This document shows, one piece after another, positions 47,104-58,199 of a stretch of DNA of 64,000 bases. A model generated the notes under the pieces. That model was not told where the DNA came from. It was given only the letters and a program-made list of their open reading frames with translations, and ran no database searches. The stretch's first letter is position 1, and each line of letters begins with the position of its first letter. The stretch is from positions 6,229,243-6,293,242 of the forward strand of contig NW_024881279.1 in the NCBI RefSeq assembly GCF_018691265.1, given 5' to 3'. The position numbers were made by a program, and so were the translations under genes. The stretch comes from Tyto alba. Taxonomy: Eukaryota > Chordata > Aves > Strigiformes > Tytonidae.

Positions 47104-50100
47104 CAAACCCACACACAAATATTTCTATAGTCAAGTTTCAAACATTTGATTTCACTGGCTCTTTTTCTCTTGGGTCTCTTCTTTACATGCTTCTCCCCCC
47201 CAAAACTACTGTGTGTCACTGTGCTAAGAGAAATAATTAATGCACAAATATTCAAAGTGAAGTAGGCTGAACAACAAGAATTGTTGTATTTGTACACATT
47301 CCCTTTTTCTAAGGCTATTTCTCTCATAATGGAAGTCTTGGGATTCTCTTTGAAACTGTTTTAATTGGGGAAGAGCTGGTTCTTGCCAGCTGTAATAACA
47401 TTGATGTTTGTCATGGAAGAGGTGTCTTTTGATTTGGTTTGTCTTTCTGCTGATACAATTTGCTAAGCAGCCGACCTCATCTTAATTTATTTATTGGCTC
47501 TACTTAAGCAATGGCTACAAGTTAATTACAGTTTGCTTTTTGTAACACAAAAACATGCTGTAAAATGTTTTTATCAGTGATCAAATCCTTGGATTACTCT
47601 GTTAATTGTGATCTGACTTAATCATGAAGAGTATTCCTATTTAGCAGACAATTTCTCTATCTTATTTTTGTGGTCACAAGCCATGTTTCCCTGGCAGAAA
47701 GTGAGGTAAAACCATTAAGTGTGTTTTGTGAGTGACATCTAATTTCTGTATCAAGTGTTCTCCATTTAAATCTACCACCATTTCTACTGTTAAAACAACC
47801 AGAGCTGCAACCCAGACTTTTTTGTAAATAATTTATAACCTCTCAGCAACTAAGAGCATGTTATACAGAAAAGGCTGCATGATCCATCTCCGCCCTGCAC
47901 AGACTCAACTTTTCTTGGCAGATTTGTCAATCATGTTTATAGGCTCTTTTCTGTCGTACAGTCAGGAATTCTCATCCTATTTTGATCTGTGTCATAAAAA
48001 TGTACTAGGACTGATATACACCCAAGGACTTTCTGTTGATTTGTTTCTGTCGTGCAAGCTATGTCTAATTTATGTATAACTTATCTCATTCTATTAGATC
48101 ACTTTGTAATCATATTTAATTTAGATTTATTCTCAACAGTTCAGGCTGGCTCCAGGCATTTAATTAAATTTTGCCCTCTTAAGCCACTTAGTCAGTCTAG
48201 ATTTCAAACATGATGTAGTTTTTCCTTGGACAGCTCTTTTCTATCTATAACCTTTGAATTGGTAATTTGTGCAGTTGCATCTTACATGACATTTTCAAGA
48301 ACTCCTTTAAAACCTGGCCTTGATGCTATGCTGTGCTGTGTACACATGCATTGAGCACCAGGTGAAAAACCCAGGGAGAGGAAGCACAGCACCATCCAGC
48401 CATGCTTTAATGGGGACTACTTCATTTAGATGCCATTTTACCACACGTAGAAACCCAACATTGCAATCGCTGGTCAAACGTGACACAAGGGGTGAGGTCA
48501 AAAGTACGGAGTGTAAAGCTATTAAACTGCACTATTAAGTTATAAATTTGGTTTGGTTTTGAAGACTTGAGAATTAAAATATGTGTTTCATGAAAATTTG
48601 AGTAGAACAATATTGATTGAAAAATCCTAGAATGCAATAAATATAAATTAAAATTATTTTTATTCAAGATTATTGCCCTTTGGGAGTTGGTCATGAAAAT
48701 ATTTAGAAAAATAATAAAAACATGTAACTGAAAATTGGGATTAGAAATTAAATGCAAATAGAGTGTTTATTAACTAGTTTGGGTTTCTTCACTGACTTTT
48801 ATTAATAAGCAAAAAACCTTTGCATGAACAGGACTTTTGACGGTTTCTCAAGAATCCTTCCTCTCTTGCCGATTACTGGAATTGTCTCTCCCCTTCTGCT
48901 GTTACTGAAAAATTGCAGTATTTCAAAGAGTAAGAATATACTTTAAATTTCCTTTTGTCCTTTGATTTGCCTCACCTTTGATCTTCAAACCTGAACAAAA
49001 CACTAAGTTTCACATATGATCTCCTCCATACTGCAAATCCTCCCTCTTAATTTTTTCCTTCCAGTCTATCAAGTTTGATGCCATCAAAGTGCAGAGAAGA
49101 CATGACTCCACAGTAGACTCACACCCCTGCACGTTTTAGTGTAGTCTGGAGCTCCTAAAGCACTTAGACAACCTGTCTGCTGCTTTCCTGTTCATGCTCA
49201 TAGAAGAGTGCACTGCAGAGACAGCTGGGCTAATCATAATGTAAATTCAGTGAGAAACTAGTCACTTAAATTCCGCTAATATATCTTAATTTTTCACCCA
49301 GCAATATGATATATGGTGCCAATATAATTCAATCTTCTTGCATTTTTCATGAGTTAAATAAATCATATCGAGATAGAGTCCTTCAGTCATCGTATTTTAC
49401 TCTGCATGCAGATCTACTTCAAATGGATGCAGAGCAAACCCCACATCCCACTTCATTAAATTAAAGGCATTTGAACCCAAATAAATGTGAATTCCAGGAA
49501 TCAGCATATTGCTGGACACAGGTGATTCACTCAGGTTAGCATCCCATCCCTGTGAGTATTGTTATTTCAGAGGAAGGCACAAGAAGAACCTGTCTGTAAG
49601 GAGTTTTCCTGCTGCTGCTAAAGCTCAGGCACTGAGATAAGAGTACTTATACCTCTTCCATAATTCTTGACTTCTTTGTAAGGCACGCTAATTGTTTCAA
49701 CCCTTTCTCCTCCAGCCCAACATACTCACAGCATCCACAGAGACGTCCAGACCATTTCAACAACAACATCATCTTGCTTTCAGCATTGCTTGGCAGAAGC
49801 AGTGAATGCCATGAAGGGCATTTACCCCAAACTGATTTCTGAAGGGTTAAAGAGGGTTTTGATTTGCCGTGTACCCCAGCTCACCACCTCACAAACCTTG
49901 GCCACCCAGGATTTCAGTATGCTGCTGCCAGATTTCAGTAGTGTATTGTGACACCCCAGTCTTATCGGATGAAAATATTGTAAAACTCTGGTTTTCTTCT
50001 CACTCTTTTTATAGCACATGGAAAAGAGAAAATGGGCAATTCACATGAATAAACAGCCACCATTATAAGCAAAGATAGCAAAATGGGTCTTTGGCGGTAC

Positions 50101-51535
50101 AAGCACTATTGTTACCGGAGCAGTTATTTGTATACCTCAGCTTTCATAATGGTTACTCTGGTTTAGGAATTTATATGAAATTTCTATTGCATTCCATATC
50201 ATAGCATTTTTTGATGATAAAAAAGTAGAAATCTAGAAAAATGTATTTGATTTACTTACTTTCCATTTTTCCCTCCCTATCAGAGGTCATTTCACTACAG
50301 AAAAGTAGCTCTCCTATCTCTGACAGAGCTGCTCTTTGTCATTATCCTTTCATCATTTATTTTCAAAGCAGCTCTATAAACTTTCTATCAATGCATTACT
50401 AATAATCTTAACAGACTTTTATCAAGGAAAACCATAGGTTTCCATTGTCAAGAGGCCTTTCTCTGAACCTCAAGTGCTGACATTTTTTTGACAATTTATC
50501 TAAAGTCAATTGTCTTCTATTGACTTTTTTCAGCCGCTTCCAGAATGACAACACTTTTTAGGTCTGGCAGTTCATCTGGCTTGCTATATTCTCTCTCTCT
50601 TTTGTTTTTTCCCTACCATACATAAATCTTGACAAAAAACACTATACTTTGCTAACAATATCTCACTTAAAATGTGTTTCATTAATTTCTCAGATTCTGC
50701 TGCTCACATTGCCATCAAAACCAAGAATCAACACAACATTTTTAAATGCTTTTGAGGTTCTAATTTGATAGCCAATTTAGGTGTGTTTTCAATATTTTAA
50801 CTAGTAGGACAGTGACATGTTACTTGATCTCATCTCCCTTTGGGAATCCCTAATTGTTCTCCCAGGAACAAACCCTAGAAGATGCTGGAGCTGGCACAGG
50901 AGCCACCGCTGCCTTGTCCCCACTGAAGCCAGTGAGTGGTGGCCGTGTCCCTTGGGCATCCTGCAGTCCTTTTGATCCATCCAATTCCCCAGTTCCCAGG
51001 TGGTCTGAGATCTGACTCTGCACCTTCTTTCCCAATAGCTCATTACAAAGTCCCCTCATGTTCAGCAGTGAGAGAGATGAAAGCATTATTTGCAGGCTTT
51101 GCTGAGCTGGAACCACATGTCTGTTTTCCTTCTGTAACATACTTTTTCTTCAATACAACTCCATTTTCCTACATGTTCTTTCATTCTTTATACACAAACA
51201 ATTTGATCAAGCTTTACTCTATATTCTCTCCAAGAAGCCATTTCAAGATTTATTCCAACCTTATGTTGCTGCAATGTCATGTTAGGAAGCAAATTAAGTT
51301 TATTTTTATATCACTTTCTTACAAGACTATCTGTTCAAACAGTGATCCCTTCCTCTTCTAAATACTCAAGGGTTTTTATTCTCTTTCCAATTCCCAACAC
51401 CCTTGACTTCCTTTCTTCTGTGCCTTTGCATTTTGCTCATCATGGATTAATGTCTTTCCTTCACAACATACTAGTAACACCCACACACCACAGTTTGTAC
51501 ACCAAAGCAGCTCAGCTTTTCCACCCTCCCTATCT

Positions 51536-51548
51536 CACACACACACAC
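51536..51548. repeat. Short (CA)n microsatellite
   Basis: About six CA units. Confidence 0.8.
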
Positions 51549-54289
51549 GAGTCCAGAAGATGCTTCAGAGACCACTGTCCCAAGCCAGAACTCAGCTTTG
51601 TGGGGCTGTAGCCCCTCACTGCTCCCCAACCTAAGCAGAATGGGGCTTGAATTAGAGTTTGATGCCAAACAAAACAAGAGACAAATTTTTTAAATTGCTA
51701 GATAATCTCTTCTTGTTTTTCCAAACACTTCTCCCCATTGCATTTCTTGGGATATTTGTGACACACCTCAAATTCCTTGAAACCGCATGTCATGGATTTG
51801 TGCCTATAGACTGTAGTCATATCTACACTGATAAAAAAATCCCTCTCCACCCCATGAAAGATTATTTAACTATGACTTGCAGTTGCTAATTTTAAATTCA
51901 TAATCTGTCAACATTGAAAAGCCTTCTTCTGCAACTTCTGCCGTGCATGTTCTTGGTTATTACATCAAACCCTCCTCTGCTACATAAAAAGAGAACAAAT
52001 AAATTCTAATCACATGCACAAATCTCCTTCCAATATTTGCTAAGCACTAAACCAACTCTTCATCTTTTCTCTTATTATTTCCCAGAATACTCTTAAAGCT
52101 CAAGAGAGGCAGAAAATGAGAGGAAAAGTGCAGAGCATGCTAGAAGAAATGTGGGCGGGGGGGGAAACCTTTTTGAGTCACAGGAGAAATCAGAGGTTTG
52201 AGTGATGGCTGACAGCAGACTGCTTGTTCAGGATGGGGAGCCCAGCACCAGATTTGAACCTTGCTAAAGTCTGAAGCTGATAACTAGCCCAGAGCCTTGA
52301 GAAATCTCTTGGGTTTATTATTATCAAAGTAGAAATTGTGTAAGAATTTTATGTAAGAGATGTAAGATAGAGAAAAGACTCTGTCTTTTCTTCACATAGA
52401 TCTGTTTGGCAGGTGCTGGGACAGTTTCCTTCCATTTTGATCTCAACTAGATTTTCATTTTTATTTATTTATGGCATGGTCACAGCCTTAAAAAAATCTA
52501 GGTCTGATTCAGGGTAGAATTTTTCTACACTTCTAAATGTCTTTGGAAGATGAGTCCCTTTGGCTTTTGATATGGCAAATGTGCTCCTAAGCAGGTATGA
52601 AATCTCTAAACTCTGCTCTTTGTGAAGTCTCCAAAACTCAAATCCCTAGAGATAGGCATTTGGTTTCTGGCTATTCAAACCACCCAGATCAGCACAAAAC
52701 AGCAGTGTGGGTCACCATTGCCCTCCCACACTTTAAGCCAGTGAATCCCCTTGCACATTTTCAGCCTAAATCAAACCAGAAGTAAAAAGAAAGAGTGTGA
52801 CTGGATAAGGAACATCCCTCTTGCTCCTCACACATATTGTGAACCCAAGGTGACAGTCTGTAGGATGTCCCACTCATTTACAACTCACACCCCCACCCAT
52901 ACCTCCATCCCCCTCCCTGTCTGCCAGAATTACAGGAAGCAGGAGGAGTGTGGATGTAATACTCCTCCTGCCTCCTGTAATGTCGTAGCAACGCTGGATG
53001 CAAAGGGAGTCCCTGGATCCCAGAGCTGTGTTAGCCTCAGCCAGAGGCAAACTGCCTTTACTTGCCCACAGCTCAGCTAAACACACCTCCGGGAGTGCGG
53101 TTGCCATGCACAGCTGGTGAGCTGAGCTGAGGAAAAAAAAAATACATGGTCTCAAAGCCACTACAGAGCAATCAAATGAGAGTTGAAAGCCTCTGTTGCC
53201 AAACTGCAAAGTCAGAGAGAAATAGGGTCTTTGAAATACACAAAGCCAACTTGAGCATAAAATGTTTTCTCCCTATAAGATTTCAAGAAACCCCCACGTA
53301 AACGCAATCTCAGCATTCAATGTGCAGCTGCACACAGACACCCAGTTGCCCTGTTTTTTCCAGCTCCAAATTTGAATCTTGCAAGGAGAATGTATTTAAT
53401 CTGCATTGCCAAACACACTGTTATAAATAGCATATAAAGCTGCAAGGAACATATAAGGCTACCAAAGAGAACTCTTTTATTTTATCTGAACCATTCTTTG
53501 CAGTTTTCATAATTCTCTTAATAGAATGCCACCAGCATTCTGAGTTGCATGAGGATTAAAAAACCCATGATGCTTTCTGGATTCCCAGACATCATTATTT
53601 CTGGAGTGTGCTTGGAAAAGAAGTTCACATAGAAACCGTATTCCCAGTGGTATAAAATGAAAAGTAGACAGCATGGAAAGGTGACCATGCTGTAGCAGGC
53701 TGTGGATGGAAACAGAACCCATAGTCCTGTACTGGTGAGCACCAGTAATCCCACACATCATGTACAAAAGGTATATGAGAGGACACATTTATGGAGGGAA
53801 AAGGAGGTTGCTACAGACTAAGGGCAGAGAGGGGGAGAATGGCCTCCAGCAGTGCTCTGTAAAGAGCGGCTTTCCCAGGTAGGCACTAGCCACTGACACA
53901 GGTTAGGGGCTGGAGGCATCTACTAACAACAGGGAGCAAAGGACCTGCAGAGCGAGAATGGTAAATTAAATCAAGGGTGTTTGGAATGAGGAGCAGTCCC
54001 AGAGAACCTGGTGGTGTAGGGAAAGAACAAGTAAAATGGCCCTCCTAGGGGATCTAAGGAAGCTTCAACCTGCAAAAAAGTAGAAAAGAGTAAAAAAGCT
54101 TCAGAATATGGAGATGAGACAACAGATGGGGGAGAAAAATAAAAAGGACATTGAGGTTCATAAGAGTGCTGGAGAAAAAAGATGATCCTCCTGTTCCTTG
54201 GAGAGGAGAAGAAATTCTGATAGGAAGGGATCCCTCATCTTCCTTATAATCTAATGATTTAGGCTGGAATCTGGCTCAAACCAGGGCCT

Positions 54290-54370
54290 GATCTGGATGA
54301 ATTTGCATGAAAATATATGCTGATTTTAGACAGACAATACAGCATATATTATGCTGCCTGTATTTGTTAT
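54290..54370. promoter_or_regulatory. Octamer motif next to nested inverted repeats
   Basis: A perfect POU octamer ATTTGCAT lies at 54301-54308. It is followed by an 11-bp inverted repeat: aatatatgctg at 54312-54322 and cagcatatatt at 54340-54350, 17-nt spacer. The right arm also takes part in a second small palindrome, agcatatattatgct (54341-54355). The two folds exclude each other. Possible enhancer element, unproven. Confidence 0.35.
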
Positions 54371-56502
54371 GAACTTTTGGTTCCTTAAATTCAGATTTCA
54401 TATATATTTGCACATGACTTATGCAAAAAGCAAACAAGCTTACTCTGGAAAGCTACGCAACCAAATCCTTCTAATTCTTGCTAATAACCAAGATTTCATT
54501 GCAAGTTGCTGAAGCTAAGAAAATTAGTAAGTAAACAAGCAAATAAGCCAAGCTGAGAAGCAAAGTATCACAAGCTGTTCTTTACTGGCATTGTTACATT
54601 TCAACGACTTGTAGTTGCTTGTGGAAAGCAGCCACGTAATTTTCTACTCTGTCTTGTAGGACAGTCAGAGGGAAGGAGGAGGACAGAGCTAATAACTCAT
54701 ATTACCAGAATGGCTCCATCCTTCTCACCAGAGCAGCAACGTGCTGCCTCCTGAAAACTGGTGAGCAATGGGAGAGAGAGCAAGTCCCAACAGGAAAAGG
54801 AAAAATTTTAGTAGGCTGCAAATTCAACACCATTTCTATAGGTCATGTTACATGGCCCAGGAGGAGACCTTTAGATCAAGTGACACAAAGCCGCTAAGCA
54901 ATGTATTTCCCCAGTGCAATTCGAGTAATGAAACACCTAGAGTTAGATGACTCTGTGCTACTCTAGCCAGAAAATATCAAAGCTGTTGCTACTCGGGAAC
55001 TGCACATGGATTGAAGGGGGTGATATGTGTGAGCCAGCAGAGATGCAAAGCCTGGAGCGAGGTCTGTGCCCCACAACAGGACGCAGCCCAAACCACTGCA
55101 GCAGATAAACACATGAAAATGGGATTGTGAGGAGCACAATGGCTCACCGAGCGCCCGAAGGGGCTCAGCTTCTCAAGGTGCCCTTGTGGGATTGCTGCAT
55201 GCTTTTGAGGTGTCATTTTGCCGATGATCAAAAGTGATAGGGAAGCAAACACGCACCCCTGAACAGCGTTAGGATCCGGGTGCTGAAGCAGCAGTGTTTG
55301 TGCTGACACCATCGCCTGTCTGTGGGCGAGCAGGCGGCTTTGCACCCTGCTGCAGCCAGCCTGGATTATCCCAGGGTAGGCGAGGGGGTGACAGGGTGCC
55401 ACATCCCATCTCGTTTCAAGTGCTAATGTACCTCGGGGTCAGTCCCAGGCTCATCCAGCTGCATGAAAAGGTTTCAAAAAGGGCTGTAGGGACACACAAG
55501 AAGTAGCGAGAGGTGAGACGTGCACACTGCCAATGAACAAGAGAGTTTGGCAGGCACCAGGTAAAGGGACATGGAGGTTTCCCAGACATTTGAGATTTCT
55601 CCTACACTCACAACCCTAAAAGACAAAGCAAATGCGGTGAATATATAGAGCTAAATGGAGACAGACAAATGCAAACACAACTAAATGTGCCCAAAGGCAA
55701 GGAACAACCTCAGCAGCTGATTGCCAGATTCACAGCTGTACAAAATGCAGCTCCGCTGCTCCTCCACCCAGAAGAAAGTTTTCAAAAAGTCCCTTTTTCT
55801 CAGCAGTTCCCCAATAGCTGGTTTGGGCACCCCAGCGTGCAGCACAGTACCTAATGCTCTCCATTTCTCCTGCAGAGTGTAAATGCACGATAACCACCGC
55901 TATGCATCTTGACCCCTCTATATGATAATGCCAGGAGCAAGTGCAGGCAGATTGATAATATTTTTTTTTAAAGCACCATATAAATATGACTCTATGTGAA
56001 ACCATTTCCCTAAAAATACTGCTTGCCAATACCCACTTTGAATGAAATGTTTCCTGTCATTCCATTGCTGCCAGTTGCCAAAGCATGAACACCCTGAAAT
56101 AATGAAGACTGCCCGGGTCCTGCAGCAGCTACTGGCAGGACATAGAGATACCACCTAAAATTGGAGTGTGAGAGACATGGAAAGGACAGATATATGAAGA
56201 GGTCAAGAACTGCAGAAGAGCTCCAGGTGCTTCTGGTCTCCCTCTCATCCATCTGTTCCCCAGGGAAACTGTTAAGGTCCTGCCCCATAGCAGAGAGCTA
56301 AAGAAAAATAGTAAAATCAGGAAAATTTTCATTTTTAGCTCAAGGCTATTCTGTTGAAGGGAGGCCTCCACTCATATTTTTTTCAGACTTCAGGATCTGA
56401 TCACATCACTTTAAAAGTTTCCTTTTTCCCAGGAATATAAACCTCTGACACTTCATTTCAAATGCTTGCGTTTTAATATAACTCACAGGCTACTTCAGGA
56501 AT

Positions 56503-56534
56503 TATGTATCTATATATATAAAAAAAAAAAAAAG
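56503..56534. repeat. TA repeat plus poly(A)
   Basis: tatctatatatata runs directly into A15. Low-complexity microsatellite. Confidence 0.85.
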
Positions 56535-56929
56535 ATGATGCATCCAAAAAGATGAGGAAGTCAAATTATTTTCCCTGCTTTGATGTTTATTTGTGTTTTG
56601 TACTGCAGGGCACTTGTGCAATATGCACAGAATCGCCAGGAGAATGAGTGAATCCTGTTCAAGTAATTTAGAGGATGAAATGATATAAGGAACTGCTTTG
56701 AACTCAGACTGATGGCACATTGTGACATTCACTGTCTGATCCGAACACTGTCATTTTTCCCTAGCTTGGGTTTGTTACCACCTGGGCAAGTCTGGCCATG
56801 AACACACAAAGCAGTACTGGGACTGACGTTTCGTGCTATTTCTTTCTGTCAGGATTTGAAAAGACAATAGAGGACAATTTGGTAACAAAGAATTATGTGT
56901 CTCATTTTTCTTTAGAGGCCCCTGAATTT

Positions 56930-56947
56930 TAAATAAATAAATAAATA
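56930..56947. repeat. (TAAA)4 microsatellite
   Basis: ttttaaataaataaataaat, a short tetranucleotide repeat. Confidence 0.85.
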
Positions 56948-58036
56948 GATTCTCATTTTTGTACATAATGTAACAAATTGGTCCAAAGTTACAAGGGGAT
57001 TTTATGAAAGCCATGCCAATGCCAATGGTTTAGCTAAATAAACCTAAGTATTGCAAATATTAATTGATATCCAACCCTTGGCTAATGTGAATTAGTGCTG
57101 GATTATAATGCTACATCAAGATAAGCAGCTTGGAAATATTTCAAACAGATTTGGAATGTTGTTCTCCATTAGATTATAAATACTATTAACAGATAAAAAG
57201 CCATAAAAGAGTCTGTTGCTTCAAAGGGGATCTTCTGGCCATTTTTTTTAACAGAGGAGCTGAAGGTACACGGTTTGCTAAACCAAATTTGAAAGCAAAA
57301 AGCAAAACATGACATCTAGCATTACTATCGATTCCTTATGTTATTAATTTAAAGGATTACCTTGTTCACTTCATTTCTATTAAGGATAAGACATTAGCTA
57401 GATATAATAAGGGATAAGACATGCCAATCTTTTAACTCTAAACATTAAAGGCCTTTTGAAAACACACATGAAATTTGTATAACGACAACGGTTTTTCTCC
57501 TCAGAACAGTGTTGGGGACAGCCAGGAAAGAGCAGGGGTCTCAGCTGAGCTGGAAAGAGGCAGGAGCTTTGACAGGGACCAGCATCAGGTCTGAGACGTC
57601 CAAACACTTTCCCATGCCTGTGCAGGACATGTCTTCATTAGCAGTTTATGAGACAGTCATTATTGGCAGATCCACTTGAGGTTATGCCAGTAGCTATGCA
57701 AACATGTACTTAAAAAAGCAATGACAAAAAGTCCTTCCCAAATGAATAAATTGCAAAGCAATAATGAAATGGTGTAGACAAGGCCTCCCGAGGGAAAACG
57801 AGATTAAATTAAACTTGCCATCAGCTGATCAGCACGAAGTTTTCTTTTCAGCAAAATACATCAAAAGAGATTTCATTGCAAAACACTACTTGGACAACTA
57901 GTTTTTATTGAAGGTTTCTAAATTTCTTTCCTGCCTAGTCAAACAAATAAGTCAAACTTTTGCTCGGTCTCGGTAATGGTGTTCACACTGATCTGGAGAG
58001 CAAAGGGGTTTCATGACTCCCTCTCTGTGTTTACAG

Positions 58037-58199
58037 CAGAATTGTCCTGCTGAGACCTATTTTGATCCTACAAACAGAGATAACCCTGAAGATCAAGTAG
58101 GACTGTATTTGAATTGCACCATCTTACTACTGATAACAAATTTCAAAAAAAGTGCTTCACGGGAACAATTACACTGGGATCCATACGTCCAATCCCCTT
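58037..58199 (+). other. Weak candidate exon, unrecognised
   Basis: This 163-nt stretch is open for 54 codons in one frame. It has a good acceptor just before it (tctctgtgtttacag, AG at 58035-58036) and a consensus donor after it (gtaagt at 58200). The peptide begins QNCPAETYFDPTNRDNPEDQ and ends near WDPYVQSP. I do not recognise it and see no neighbouring exon to join to. It may be an exon of an unannotated transcript or a coincidence of splice-like motifs. Its reading frame belongs to a longer 137-codon ORF starting at 58013. Confidence 0.15.

Larger units (their letters stand above)
46398..54280. other. Intergenic, no gene seen
   Basis: AT-rich unique sequence with a T-rich run at 46631-46663, A20 at 47084-47103, a (CA)n at 51536-51548 and a 9-bp inverted repeat at 50502-50527. 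ORFs up to 141 codons (50936-51361, plus) do not match any family. The block at about 47340-47700 is unusually free of repeats and rich in TAAT/ATTA-type sites. Confidence 0.65.
54371..58036. other. Intergenic, no gene seen
   Basis: Contents include a GC- and CpG-richer stretch at about 55010-55510, TA/A runs at 56503-56534 and (TAAA)n at 56930-56947. ORFs up to 137 codons (minus strand, 54989-55402) are unrecognised. No gene is supported. Confidence 0.65.

Noticed and set aside
52240..52265. tRNA or MIR-core-like box (reverse strand ggttcaaatct near 52251-52261)
   Set aside because: The flanking bases do not form a T-arm stem and no A box lies at the right distance. MIR similarity on this side is too vague.
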